DNA from: JAIEOG01 sp964611895
Lineage (GTDB): Bacteria > Bdellovibrionota > FAC87 > UBA2466
Direction: 5' to 3'
NCBI GenBank assembly: GCA_964611895.1
Contig: CAZTDN010000003.1
Location: 62,001-126,000 of the forward strand
Length of the DNA stretch: 64,000 nucleotides
The notes below the pieces were generated by a model that worked only from the letters and a program-made list of their open reading frames with translations, made no database searches and was not told the origin of the DNA. Made by a program: the position numbers and the translations under genes. Shown piece after piece: positions 1-8,648 of this stretch. Every line of letters starts with the position of its first letter. The first letter of the stretch is position 1.

Positions 1-1
1 C

Positions 2-370
2 AAGCACAAAGTAGAGTGCGGGGCAGATGCCGTGTACACGCAACTCTTTTATGAGAATGCGGATTTTTTGCGCTTCAGAGATAAGTGCGATGCCCTGGGA
101 ATCCGTGTGCCGATTGTTCCCGGGCTATTGCCCGTATTGAGCATGACTCAAGTTCAACGCGTGACCAGCTTATGCGCAGCCAAACTGCCCGACCGCTTGG
201 TGGAGCGACTTCGAGTGCATGAGAGCGACCCAGAGACTCAGATCCAGATCGGCATTGAGTACGCAGCCATGCAATCACGAGAACTTCTCCGCGAGGGAGT
301 ACCAGGGGTGCACTACTACGTGCTGAACCGATCCGATACCATTGGGAGAATTCTGGATGGTCTCTTCTAA
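2..370 (+). CDS. metF: 5,10-methylenetetrahydrofolate reductase, 3' part (MetF)
   Basis: This is the C-terminal third of a MetF flavoenzyme, which reduces 5,10-methylene-THF to 5-methyl-THF for methionine synthesis in the cytoplasm. The frame is open from base 2, so the gene starts outside the window. Family signatures are GADAVYTQLFYEN near the left edge, a PIVPGLLPV segment, and GVPGVHYYVLNRS near the C-terminus, which fits the terminal barrel strand and substrate-binding part of the family. The stop overlaps the next gene's ATG by 14 bases, so the MFS gene is probably in the same operon. Function is assigned from conserved motifs; the N-terminal half cannot be checked. Confidence 0.9.
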   Translation, partial: KHKVECGADAVYTQLFYENADFLRFRDKCDALGIRVPIVPGLLPVLSMTQVQRVTSLCAAKLPDRLVERLRVHESDPETQIQIGIEYAAMQSRELLREGVPGVHYYVLNRSDTIGRILDGLF

Positions 371-1571
371 ACGCCATTGGGTCCCGGTAGCGGTGGGTGC
401 GCTGGGATATTTTGTCGACGTTTATGACTTGGTTCTGTTTAGCATCGTTCGTATCGCCAGCCTTAAATCCCTTTCAGTACCCGACTCGGAGCTGATGAAC
501 GTCGGGGTCACTCTGCTCAACTCTCAAATGTTTGGAATGCTTGTAGGGGGGATTGCCTGGGGAATTCTCGGCGATAAACGTGGCCGACTATCCGTTTTAT
601 TCGGATCTATCCTGCTTTACTCGGTAGCCAATATCGCGAACGCTTTTGTCGATACCGTCGAAGCTTATGCGGCATGGCGTTTCATTGCCGGACTCGGCTT
701 GGCGGGGGAATTGGGAGCCGCGATTACGCTGGTATCAGAGACGCTCCCCAAAGAAACCCGTGGATACGGTACAGCGGTTGTTGCCGGTGTGGGATTATCG
801 GGAGCTGTGGCCGCGGGGCTGACAGCAGACTTGGTCCCCTGGAGAACAGCTTACCTGATCGGCGGTGGGATGGGATTGGCGCTGCTAGTCTTGCGGTTGG
901 GAATTTTTGAATCCGGACTCTTCCTAGCTAATAAAACCCAAAAAGCACGGCGCGGCGATCCGATGCTTTTTCTCCAAAAGCCCGATCGGTTTTTTAAGTT
1001 TCTGTGCTGCATCGGAATTGGCGTGCCGGTGTGGTGCGTTGTGGGCGTCATCATGTCTTTTGCGCCGGAGTTTGCACAGGCCTTGGAAATCCAGGGTCCG
1101 GTAACCGCAGGATCGGCGATTTTGTTCTGTTATATTGGAGTCTCCTCGGGGGACTTGCTCAGTGGGATCTTGAGCCAGTACTTTGGCACTCGAAAAAAAA
1201 TAGTTTCGTTGTCCTTAGGTACTTTAGCCGTCCTGTTGGCCGCAACTTTTCTCTCCCATGGAATGAGCAATACAGTTTTTTATGCGTACGCTGTTCTCAT
1301 GGGGCTTGCTACCGGTTATTGGGCTGTTTTTGTCACGATGGCAGCGGAGCAGTTTGGTACCAATCTCAGAGCTACCGTGGCTACCAGTGTGCCAAATCTA
1401 GTGCGGGGGACGGTGGTGATAAGCACTTCGGCTTTTAAGTTTTTAGCACCTTCGCTCGGAATACGATTGAGTGGTGCGGTAGTTTGCTTTGCGGCCATCG
1501 CAATCGCGTTTCAGGCCCTGCGCTACCTTGAAGAGACTTTTGGCAAAGACCTCGATTTTTTAGAGTTCTAA
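357..1571 (+). CDS. MFS transporter
   Basis: A 404-residue inner-membrane protein with about twelve hydrophobic segments. The loop after the second or third segment reads GGIAWGILGDKRGRLSVL, a good match to the MFS motif A (G-x3-D-x-x-G-R). A second half-motif, GDLLSGILSQYFGTRKK, follows the central loop. Substrate is unknown; the sequence resembles the metabolite/proton symporter branch. I chose ATG 357 over the in-frame TTG 342 because GGGAGA sits just ahead of 357. It overlaps the end of metF, suggesting co-transcription. A perfect 38-base palindrome follows the stop. Confidence 0.85.
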   Translation: MVSSKRHWVPVAVGALGYFVDVYDLVLFSIVRIASLKSLSVPDSELMNVGVTLLNSQMFGMLVGGIAWGILGDKRGRLSVLFGSILLYSVANIANAFVDTVEAYAAWRFIAGLGLAGELGAAITLVSETLPKETRGYGTAVVAGVGLSGAVAAGLTADLVPWRTAYLIGGGMGLALLVLRLGIFESGLFLANKTQKARRGDPMLFLQKPDRFFKFLCCIGIGVPVWCVVGVIMSFAPEFAQALEIQGPVTAGSAILFCYIGVSSGDLLSGILSQYFGTRKKIVSLSLGTLAVLLAATFLSHGMSNTVFYAYAVLMGLATGYWAVFVTMAAEQFGTNLRATVATSVPNLVRGTVVISTSAFKFLAPSLGIRLSGAVVCFAAIAIAFQALRYLEETFGKDLDFLEF

Positions 1572-1573
1572 AA

Positions 1574-1611
1574 GGTACGCGGTTACTTTTTGCAAAAAGT
1601 AACCGCGTACC
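1574..1611. terminator. 38-bp perfect palindrome, likely terminator
   Basis: Two 19-base arms (GGTACGCGGTTAC followed by T's, then the exact complement) meet with no spacer. It lies between the convergent stops of the MFS gene (+) and the small exported protein (-). Read on the minus strand, the stem is followed by TTTTAGAA, a usable U-rich tract; on the plus strand the run after the stem is weak. It therefore probably serves mainly the minus-strand gene. Confidence 0.6.
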
Positions 1612-1616
1612 TGCAA

Positions 1617-1901
1617 TTATTCTTGGTCTTGGATTTGCGAGTCGTCGAGGATGGAAAGCTCGCGGTATCCAAAAGCTACCTTGACGCGTTCCACTCCATC
1701 ATTTTCGGAATCCAACTGACGTTGCTGCGCAGCGACTCGGCACTCCTCGTGGGAAGCTGCCCCCGTTTCTTCGACACTGACTCTCTTTTTGCCGTCTTTG
1801 AATTGCACTTGGACAATCAAACGGCAATTACTCCCCGATGCGCCAAAAGTGGAAGCGCTCAAAAATCCCAGTACCAAAAGCCCACAAAATACTCGTCCCA
1901 T
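1617..1901 (-). CDS. small exported protein of unknown function
   Basis: A 94-residue protein starting MGRVFCGLLVLGFLSASTF, a clear Sec signal peptide with a probable cut after an S-A-S-T-F-G-A stretch. The mature part has two cysteines (in NCRLIV and EECRVA) that could form one disulfide, and a beta-rich VQVQFKDGKKRVSVEE stretch. The start at 1901 is preferred over the longer frame because GAGGTG lies just upstream and the signal peptide begins there. No family recognised. It ends just before the palindrome that probably terminates it. Confidence 0.7.
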   Translation of the reverse strand: MGRVFCGLLVLGFLSASTFGASGSNCRLIVQVQFKDGKKRVSVEETGAASHEECRVAAQQRQLDSENDGVERVKVAFGYRELSILDDSQIQDQE

Positions 1902-2075
1902 TTCACACCTCGTCCACCGGGAGCAAGCTGCAAGCACTAGGCCCAATCCTCACTTCCTGGTACGCATCCGTAGACGCCTTGAATGCGCAAAAACAGCGAC
2001 AGAATGCGTCGCCGAGTGAAGAAGTTTGTCGATTTTTTTTGCCGTTCACCCCAAAAACGGGAGAAAATATCGGTT

Positions 2076-2801
2076 ATGCCCGTAGATGCTCTCATCGTGA
2101 TGACCACCACCTGGGGACTTGGCGCGCTGGCAGTGTTGGCAACCCATTACGCGTCCCTCAACCTGAAACGCCTCCCCCGGCAGCACAGGCGAAATACTCT
2201 TGGAACCGCCGCCTTATGTATGGTTTGGATCGTCGTCACGGGACTTCTGGGCGCGTCTGGCTGGTTGTCTGATTTCACCAAAGTGCCCCCTCCCTTTCTG
2301 GTTTATGTTACCGCCTGTGGATTGCTGACTTTGAGTGTTGCCTTCTCGCCACTGGGAACCCTGCTTATTCAGGGGCTGACCTTTCCCATGCTCATTGGGT
2401 TTCAGGCATTTAGAATTCTTGCCGAACTTATGCTCTATGCGGGGCATTTGGCTGGCCGAGTTCCGGTACAAATGACTTTCGCCGGTTGGAATTTCGATAT
2501 TCTCACCGGAATATCAGCCATTGGTATGGCGTGGTGGCTCCACTCAAAAAAAAAACGCATCGACGCCAATGCTCGGGACACCATTCTGAGTTGGAATATC
2601 GCAGGGCTATTTCTGCTACTGGTCATCATTTTGATTTCGGTACTTTCCACTCCGGCATTTCGTTTTTTCCCCACAGAACCCGCCAATACTTTTGTTACTT
2701 CATTTCCCTATATTTGGTTACCCTGTGTCCTAGTTCAGTTTGCGCTGCTGGGACATCTTCTCTGCTTCCGAAAGCTCTGGTACACTCGCGAGCCGGAATG
2801 A
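2076..2801 (+). CDS. integral membrane protein, unknown function
   Basis: A 241-residue protein with about six to seven hydrophobic segments, separated by short charged loops such as LNLKRLPRQHRR and HSKKKRIDANARD. The start at 2076 (MPVDALIVMTT) follows GGGAGAAAA; the longer frame upstream is rich in basic residues and lacks the first membrane segment's context. Its stop overlaps the msrA start in an ATGA, so the two are translationally coupled. No enzymatic motif was seen and I do not recognise the family. Confidence 0.75.
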   Translation: MPVDALIVMTTTWGLGALAVLATHYASLNLKRLPRQHRRNTLGTAALCMVWIVVTGLLGASGWLSDFTKVPPPFLVYVTACGLLTLSVAFSPLGTLLIQGLTFPMLIGFQAFRILAELMLYAGHLAGRVPVQMTFAGWNFDILTGISAIGMAWWLHSKKKRIDANARDTILSWNIAGLFLLLVIILISVLSTPAFRFFPTEPANTFVTSFPYIWLPCVLVQFALLGHLLCFRKLWYTREPE

Positions 2802-3319
2802 AAACAGAAAAGAACCCTACCCACAGTGCCCCCAAAACCGAAACCGCCACACTCGCTGGGGGCTGTTTCTGGGGAATGGAAGATATTTTGCGCAAGATCC
2901 CTGGGGTGGTCTCCACCCGTGTCGGGTACACAGGCGGCTTTGTCCCCGATGCCAAGTACGAGCAAGTTAAAAAAGGGGATACCGGGCACGCCGAAGCAGT
3001 CGAAATTCAGTTTGAACCTTCCAAGCTCACCTACGAGCAACTCCTGGGCTACTTCTTTAGAATGCACGATCCAACCACCAAGAACCGTCAGGGTGGAGAC
3101 ATTGGTACTCAGTACCGGTCAGCTATTTTCTTCCACACACCCGAGCAAAAAAAATCCGCCGAAGCCGTGCTCACCGCTGTCGATCGTTCGGGAAAATGGC
3201 CCGCGCCCATTACAACAGAAATCGTTCCGGCAAAGCCTTTCTATGTAGCGGAGGATTACCATCAAGATTACCTGGAGAAAAATCCAGGTGGGTACTCCTG
3301 CCATTTTTTGCGAGATTAA
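2798..3319 (+). CDS. msrA: peptide methionine sulfoxide reductase A
   Basis: MsrA reduces methionine-S-sulfoxide in proteins. The 173-residue sequence has the diagnostic GGCFWGMED near residues 21-29, with catalytic Cys23. It also has the family blocks VGYTGG, KGDTGHAEAVEI, FFRMHDPTT, GDIGTQYRSAIF and YHQDYL. A possible resolving cysteine lies in the C-terminal YSCHFLRD. No MsrB domain is fused and no signal peptide is present, so it is cytoplasmic. The ATG overlaps the preceding stop (ATGA). The following AlkD-like gene starts 8 bases after its stop, so protein and DNA repair functions are grouped. Confidence 0.96.
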   Translation: MKTEKNPTHSAPKTETATLAGGCFWGMEDILRKIPGVVSTRVGYTGGFVPDAKYEQVKKGDTGHAEAVEIQFEPSKLTYEQLLGYFFRMHDPTTKNRQGGDIGTQYRSAIFFHTPEQKKSAEAVLTAVDRSGKWPAPITTEIVPAKPFYVAEDYHQDYLEKNPGGYSCHFLRD

Positions 3320-3326
3320 TTCCTGG

Positions 3327-4061
3327 ATGACCGCATCGCTCGCCAAAAAAGCGCTTCACCAAAAAGCCAATCGACGCAAAGCGCATGTTTACCAGAGCTT
3401 TTTCAAGACCGGCCCTGGAGAGTACGGTGAGGGCGATATTTTTATTGGCGTTACCGTGCCACAAACACGAGAAATTGCTCGACTCTATGAGCAGCTCCCA
3501 TTGAGTGAAATCGGCCTTATTCTAAAGTCGCCCATTCATGAGGAACGCTTACTTGCCCTTATATTGCTGACCCAAAAGTTCAAAAAAGCGCCCCCAAAAC
3601 TCCAGGCCCAGATATTTCGCTTTTATCTACGCCACACTCGCTGGATAAATAATTGGGATCTCGTAGACACTTCAGCACCTCAAATCGTGGGTGGGTACCT
3701 TTCCCAAATGGGCGCCGATCGAAAGATGCTTCAGAAACTAAGCCGATCGAACCTCTTATGGGAAAGGCGCATTGCGATCGTCGCGACTTGGTATTTTATA
3801 CGCCAAAATGACTTCAACGATTGCCTCTCCATTACTCGGTCCCTTCTCAATGATAGTCACGATCTGATTCATAAAGCCTGCGGTTGGATGTTGCGGGAAG
3901 TTGGGAAAAAGAACACCGATACTCTCGTTTCTTTTCTCAGTCGCCATGCTTCGCGCATGCCCCGCACTATGCTCCGCTATGCCATTGAACGGCTCCCAGC
4001 GTCCCAAAGGAAAGCTTTCCTGGCTATTCCCCGTATCAAATCTGATTCGTCTCAACACTGA
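3327..4061 (+). CDS. AlkD-like DNA alkylation repair protein
   Basis: A 244-residue all-helical protein of the DNA alkylation repair (HEAT-like, AlkC/AlkD) family, whose members excise N3- and N7-alkylpurines. Recognisable features are YEQLPLSEIGLILKS-type helices, the HEERLLALILLT helix, and the INNWDLVDTSAP block that in AlkD carries the catalytic Trp/Asp face, followed by LWERRIAIVATWYFI and KACGWMLREVGKK. The start at 3327 (MTASLAKKAL) fits the usual N-terminus. It lies 7 bases after msrA and is probably in the same operon. Substrate range is inferred from the family. Confidence 0.88.
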   Translation: MTASLAKKALHQKANRRKAHVYQSFFKTGPGEYGEGDIFIGVTVPQTREIARLYEQLPLSEIGLILKSPIHEERLLALILLTQKFKKAPPKLQAQIFRFYLRHTRWINNWDLVDTSAPQIVGGYLSQMGADRKMLQKLSRSNLLWERRIAIVATWYFIRQNDFNDCLSITRSLLNDSHDLIHKACGWMLREVGKKNTDTLVSFLSRHASRMPRTMLRYAIERLPASQRKAFLAIPRIKSDSSQH

Positions 4062-4173
4062 AGTCTCTATTCTGAGATAAGCCCCCATGGACGCCGGCAA
4101 AGGCGTGCCTGACACAGGCATAAACCCCCTGGCTAGTTTCTTGCTTTTTTTTTTGCTACAGAACGGAGGCCCG

Positions 4174-5292
4174 GTGCCCACTGAAAACTTGCTGACCATC
4201 CTCACAATCGTATGCTTGGGGTGCCTCACATTAGAGCGAAAAGTCGCTTGGTTGGGACACATTAGCGGGGTGTGTCTTATAATTTTGGTCGCTCTTTTTC
4301 TGGCGACTGCGGGGGTTATCCCGCATCAGCATCCCCTGTACGACTTTTTCTCCGGACCAGCCATCCCGGTTGCCTTAGCACTGATGATCCTTAGCCTCGA
4401 CCTCAAGGAGGTTGCTCGCATGCCGAGGAGCCTCGTTATCATTTACTGTGTAGGTGTGTTTGCAACGGTCGCTTCCACTCTTTTTGCTGCATGGATTGTT
4501 GCACCTGGAATGGGTGCCAACGCCGCGCTGCTAGCCGCCCAGTTTGGGGCGAGCTACATCGGCGGAGGAGAAAATGCAGTCGCCATGCAAAAAGTGTTTA
4601 GCATCCCCAATGAACTCTTTGTTGCAGGTTTTGCAGTGGATAACCTGCTGACCAGTGTTTGGATGATCGTCACGATTTATCTCGCAACCCCTGTTTCAGA
4701 AGACGCTAACAACACCGATGCCTCCACCACACCCCCTTCCCGGCTCTTGGAGGAAGCTCAAGTAAGTCTGGTAGATATTTTTATTTGTCTCGCCTGCGCA
4801 CTAGGTTCTCACCAGTTTTCAGTTTACCTCGCCGCGACATTTGGAGTGCTTCACCCCATTTTATACCTCTCTTTGGTCGCTTTTGGACTCGGCCAGATCC
4901 CCTACGTCAAGGCAAGGACAGGTCCTGCCTATCTACTAGGGTCCATGCTATTTGCAGCCTTCTTTTTTTCGATTGGCGCGATTTCCGACTTGCGAGTCCT
5001 AGCAAATCTTCCCTGGCAGGTCATCGCCATGCCTGGGATAGTCGTCTTCGGACATGGCGCGATTATCTACTCAATGGGGTATTTGCTCAAAACCCCCAGA
5101 AATGAAACATCCTTGGCTTCTCAGTCCCTCATTGGAGGTCCCTCGACCGCAGTTGCGCTCTCGCAGAGTCGCGGGTGGAAAAATGGTGTTTCGCTTGGAT
5201 TAGTTTGCGGAGTGCTCGGCTACGCGATCGCAAATTACTTTGGTGTGGGGATTTACTACTTAGCGACCAAAATCATCCACGGATTGGGCTAA
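4174..5292 (+). CDS. DUF819 family membrane protein
   Basis: A roughly 372-residue polytopic inner-membrane protein of the DUF819 (YjcL-like) family. Typical features are the first half ending in ALMILSLDLKEVARMPR, the AAQFGASYIGGGENAVAMQ segment, DNLLTSVWMI, and the C-terminal SLIGGPSTAVALSQSRGW. Function of the family is not established. Two starts are possible: ATG 4087, with poor ribosome-binding context, and GTG 4174, four bases after GGAGG and directly before the first membrane segment. I prefer 4174. It lies 18 bases ahead of the histidine kinase gene. Confidence 0.8.
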   Translation: MPTENLLTILTIVCLGCLTLERKVAWLGHISGVCLIILVALFLATAGVIPHQHPLYDFFSGPAIPVALALMILSLDLKEVARMPRSLVIIYCVGVFATVASTLFAAWIVAPGMGANAALLAAQFGASYIGGGENAVAMQKVFSIPNELFVAGFAVDNLLTSVWMIVTIYLATPVSEDANNTDASTTPPSRLLEEAQVSLVDIFICLACALGSHQFSVYLAATFGVLHPILYLSLVAFGLGQIPYVKARTGPAYLLGSMLFAAFFFSIGAISDLRVLANLPWQVIAMPGIVVFGHGAIIYSMGYLLKTPRNETSLASQSLIGGPSTAVALSQSRGWKNGVSLGLVCGVLGYAIANYFGVGIYYLATKIIHGLG

Positions 5293-5310
5293 CCACGGAA
5301 TGGGGGAACC

Positions 5311-6795
5311 ATGCATGGAATATACACATTGCAGAGCCTAAACCAAGATTCCACCGCTCCACTCAGTCGAAAAACGCTGGTTACCTTCGGTGCATTGGTG
5401 AGTTCGCTCATCATCATTGGAGTAAGTGTTTCGATCGTCTTTTTGCAAAGAAATGCCCCATCCCACACGATACCGACCTTGATCCAGTACATTGCGGGTC
5501 TGCTTGCCATTTTTGGCGCATTGATTTTGGTGTTCTTGCTACTCGTAATCCAACCATCGCTCGCGCCCCTGAATGAGCTCATATCTTGGGCCAAGCAAGC
5601 CGACAACCTCGAGACTATTCCCATCCCGCCAAATGTATCCAGGGAAATTGCTGAGATTTACGAGGCGTTCAACCTCACTTTGCAAAGGCTGCGAGATCGA
5701 CAAAAACAAGAAGCGATGGATGCAAGAGAGCGTGCGCTCTTAGCTCTCGCATCACAAGTAGCTCACGACATTCGCAGTCCGCTCAGCGCGTTGAGCCTTG
5801 TTTCCGATGGGTTTTCCAACTTACCCGAAGAGAGACGCGTGCTCATCCGGAGCGCAATCACTCGCATCCAAGATATTGCAAACAATCTTCTGTCAAAGTA
5901 CCGAATGAGCCAGCAGATCTCCTCATCCAAAAACGCACCTTCTATCGAGCTGCTAAGCAGCCTGACTGAAAACTTGCTATCAGAAAAAAGAGCCCAGTTT
6001 CGACTTCAACCCCAGCTTGAGATTATCGGAAAAATGGACCAAAGTTCCTACGGGCTTTTCTCCCAAGTACAGGCCAGTGAGTATAAGATTGTACTTTCCA
6101 ATCTGATCAACAATTCTAGTGAAGCTATTTGCGGCAACGGAAAAGTCGTCGTTCAATTGAAAGAAAGTAACGGGCGCGCTCAGCTCACGATCCAAGACAC
6201 TGGAAAAGGAATCCCGGCGTCTATACTTCACCGCCTACTGAAAGAAAAAGTAACCTACGGGAAAGTAGGGGGATCTGGGTTGGGTCTCGTTCACGCCAGG
6301 CAGTACATAGAGTCTTGGGGAGGTCAGATTGCGATCGAATCTACTTTGGGGGTCGGGACGTTAGTCACTATCACGCTTCCTAAAGCTCCACCGCCCCCGT
6401 GGTTTTTGCCCCAGCTGCAAATCACACCACGTTCCACTGTAGTTGTGGTCGACGACGATCCTTCCATTCACCACACTTGGGATAAAAAACTTTCAGAAAT
6501 TGAAATGGAGAAAAACGGCATCTCTGTACGGCACTTTTTCAATGGACGTGAACTCTCAGATTGGATCGCCACGGCCGATACTCCCCAAAAAACGATTTGC
6601 CTTATGGATTATGAGTTCATCGCCAGCAAACAAAATGGCCTGCATATAATCGAAACGCTTGGAATAGAGAGCCTCAGCGTATTGGTCACCAGCCGCGCCG
6701 AGGAGAGTGGTCTCATTGCAGATGCCGATCGGCTGGGAGTCCCCATACTTCCTAAATCCATGGTGCGCTTTGTCCCTATGGTAGTGAACGGATGA
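5311..6795 (+). CDS. hybrid sensor histidine kinase with C-terminal receiver
   Basis: A 494-residue membrane kinase. Two membrane segments lie near residues 23-46 and 58-80, with little periplasmic sequence between them. HisKA follows, with phospho-acceptor His152 in QVAHDIRSPLSAL, then HATPase_c with DTGKGIP and GGSGLGL. A C-terminal receiver has the acidic DDDPSIH start and a probable phospho-Asp in CLMDYEF. No output or HPt domain is present, so the receiver may be a phosphate sink or regulate the kinase. GGGGGAA precedes the ATG. The stop overlaps the VanX-like gene (ATGA). It shares architecture and motifs with the kinase at 10744-12438. Confidence 0.88.
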   Translation: MHGIYTLQSLNQDSTAPLSRKTLVTFGALVSSLIIIGVSVSIVFLQRNAPSHTIPTLIQYIAGLLAIFGALILVFLLLVIQPSLAPLNELISWAKQADNLETIPIPPNVSREIAEIYEAFNLTLQRLRDRQKQEAMDARERALLALASQVAHDIRSPLSALSLVSDGFSNLPEERRVLIRSAITRIQDIANNLLSKYRMSQQISSSKNAPSIELLSSLTENLLSEKRAQFRLQPQLEIIGKMDQSSYGLFSQVQASEYKIVLSNLINNSSEAICGNGKVVVQLKESNGRAQLTIQDTGKGIPASILHRLLKEKVTYGKVGGSGLGLVHARQYIESWGGQIAIESTLGVGTLVTITLPKAPPPPWFLPQLQITPRSTVVVVDDDPSIHHTWDKKLSEIEMEKNGISVRHFFNGRELSDWIATADTPQKTICLMDYEFIASKQNGLHIIETLGIESLSVLVTSRAEESGLIADADRLGVPILPKSMVRFVPMVVNG

Positions 6796-7448
6796 GAGTT
6801 ACTTGGGGCATTTTTTTAGGAGTTCCGATGCTACTTCAAGGCCAAGTCTGTCACACCCAGATCGCCTCTTTTGATTTGATTCGGATCCAGGAAATCGATC
6901 CCAGCATACGCGTGTTTCTCCCCTACACTACAGCTGACTGTTTTGTTGGGGCCGCTGTTTACCCACCCCGGTCCTGTGCTGTGCTGCGCAGACCCGTGGC
7001 GCACGCCCTGGCTCGCGTGCAAAAGCGCCTGCGCGCCCGGGGACTGGGATTAAAGGTGTGGGATGCTTACCGCCCTTTTTCGATCCAAGAGAAATTCTGG
7101 AATGCATTCCCCAATCCCAAGTATGTTGCTCAACCAACACGCGGTCCGTTCGGTGAAATGGTTTCTGGAAGCGTCCATAGTCGAGGTGCTGCCGTCGACG
7201 TGACTTTAGTCGACCTAGACGGAACGGAACTTGAAATGCCGACCAAGTTCGATGACTTCTCTGAACGAGCACACCGTTCAAACCGGTACGCCACCCCCGC
7301 CGCCCTTCTGAACCGTGAGATTCTGGCAACCGCAATGGAATCAGAGGGGTTTGTGGGGCTTTCGACGGAATGGTGGCATTTTGACTTTAGTGGATATGAG
7401 ATTTTTCCACTTTCAGATGAACCTCTTGTGCTGGAAAACGAGCGGTGA
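6792..7448 (+). CDS. VanX-like D-Ala-D-Ala dipeptidase (M15D)
   Basis: A 218-residue zinc dipeptidase of the VanX/DdpX family, which hydrolyses D-Ala-D-Ala. The motifs are complete: a VWDAYRP block, SVHSRGAAVDVTL with zinc ligands His129 and Asp136, and STEWWHFDF with the catalytic Glu193 and third ligand His196. The N-terminus (MRVTWGIFLGVPMLLQGQ) is a probable signal peptide, which would place it in the periplasm. It overlaps the hybrid histidine kinase by four bases, so envelope or peptide signals may be sensed and processed together. No vanA or vanH homologue lies nearby, so vancomycin resistance is not implied. Confidence 0.9.
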   Translation: MRVTWGIFLGVPMLLQGQVCHTQIASFDLIRIQEIDPSIRVFLPYTTADCFVGAAVYPPRSCAVLRRPVAHALARVQKRLRARGLGLKVWDAYRPFSIQEKFWNAFPNPKYVAQPTRGPFGEMVSGSVHSRGAAVDVTLVDLDGTELEMPTKFDDFSERAHRSNRYATPAALLNREILATAMESEGFVGLSTEWWHFDFSGYEIFPLSDEPLVLENER

Positions 7449-7613
7449 CATTTTTTGGCAAGCAAAATGCATAGCTTTCTACCGTCGCTATGTACTCAAA
7501 ACACGTAAAATGCTATAAGAACTTTTCTCAGCGCATTCACAACAGACACTTCTTTGGAACTCGCATCAGGGGCCTCTCCTCGCTCGGGCTTCAGCATTCT
7601 ATGGGGAGGATCT

Positions 7614-8648
7614 GTGAAACTCGTAAAGTCCGAAACCATGATGCGGCGGATTTCCAGAAATGAAATCCCAGCTTTGCATTCAGTCCAGGTAGAAGGAAAA
7701 ACATTCGAACTGGGTCAAGTGAGTGATTTTAGCTGGAATGCCACTCTCCACTCTTCATTCTTATCATCCCTGGCTTTTAGCTGGGTACGTCTAAAAGCGG
7801 GTGAAGTACTCGAACCCCACCAACACCCCGTGGATTCAGCGGTAATCCATTGCAAAGGGGCCGTGGAAACACTGGGAGACATGCGAACCACCTTGCAAGA
7901 GGGCGATACGCTGGTTATCCCCGCCGGATCCATTCACGGATTCAGAGGATTAGAACCGGATGGTTTTTGGGGTCTCTCTATTCAACCACCTTCACGGGGG
8001 ATTTATTCCAACCCTGCCAACCCAAGAGTGAAATTTCTTTCTCTACAAGAAAAAAACGTAGAGTACCTTGAGCAGTTTCGGCTCAACCCCTTGCTCAGCG
8101 CCTTACGAGATGGCAATTACTCTACACCAGATCGGCTTCAGGCGTTTTTATCCGTCTTCCAAATCTGGTCGGATTGTTTTCAAGAACTCTTGCAGATTCG
8201 AGTGAGTACCACTCTTGAACCAAACCACCTTCGACTGGCTCTGCAGCATCAATCAGAGGAACGAGGGCACAATACACAGATTCAAAAGGCAATGACTTCG
8301 CGCATGCCACCGCCTCAAGACTCTCAGCTGGAACTCCACTGCGACTGGTTCAGAAGCCAGATGGGTTCATTAACCGATGCTGCAAAGACTGTATTAATGC
8401 ATGTTGTGATTGAAGCATCGGCGAATGTTTTTTACCCATGCCTTGCGCAAGTTCAATCTCGAGGAGTGCTTCAGGAGCATATTTCACAGCACCTGAGTCA
8501 TGACCCTCATCACTGCGAAATGGGGATGTCCCTGCTACGGAGCGATTGCGCTCAAAACGAAGGCCTGTTGTCTCGAGTTCAAAAAGAAGGCTGGGAACAC
8601 CTTAATGAATTATTTTCCAGAATTCACCAGGTGTGCCAAAAAATATGA
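7614..8648 (+). CDS. cupin plus heme-oxygenase-like (HDO/TenA-type) domain protein
   Basis: About 344 residues. The N-terminal half holds a cupin with metal-ligand pattern EPHQHPVDSAVIHCKG and DTLVIPAGSIHGF. The C-terminal half is helical with carboxylate/histidine motifs EERGHN, VVIEASA and SHDPHHCEMG, resembling heme-oxygenase-like di-iron oxidases or TenA/PqqC folds. I infer a metal-dependent oxidase or lyase acting on a small molecule; the reaction is unknown. GTG 7614 is chosen for the GGGGAGGA just upstream, although ATG 7638 is possible. It heads an operon of five overlapping or nearly touching genes. A TATAAG box lies about 95 bases upstream without a good -35. Confidence 0.7.
   Translation: MKLVKSETMMRRISRNEIPALHSVQVEGKTFELGQVSDFSWNATLHSSFLSSLAFSWVRLKAGEVLEPHQHPVDSAVIHCKGAVETLGDMRTTLQEGDTLVIPAGSIHGFRGLEPDGFWGLSIQPPSRGIYSNPANPRVKFLSLQEKNVEYLEQFRLNPLLSALRDGNYSTPDRLQAFLSVFQIWSDCFQELLQIRVSTTLEPNHLRLALQHQSEERGHNTQIQKAMTSRMPPPQDSQLELHCDWFRSQMGSLTDAAKTVLMHVVIEASANVFYPCLAQVQSRGVLQEHISQHLSHDPHHCEMGMSLLRSDCAQNEGLLSRVQKEGWEHLNELFSRIHQVCQKI

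Noticed and set aside
6792..7448. Vancomycin resistance locus
   Set aside because: Only the dipeptidase is present. No VanH or D-Ala-D-Lac ligase homologue is adjacent, and the protein appears exported.
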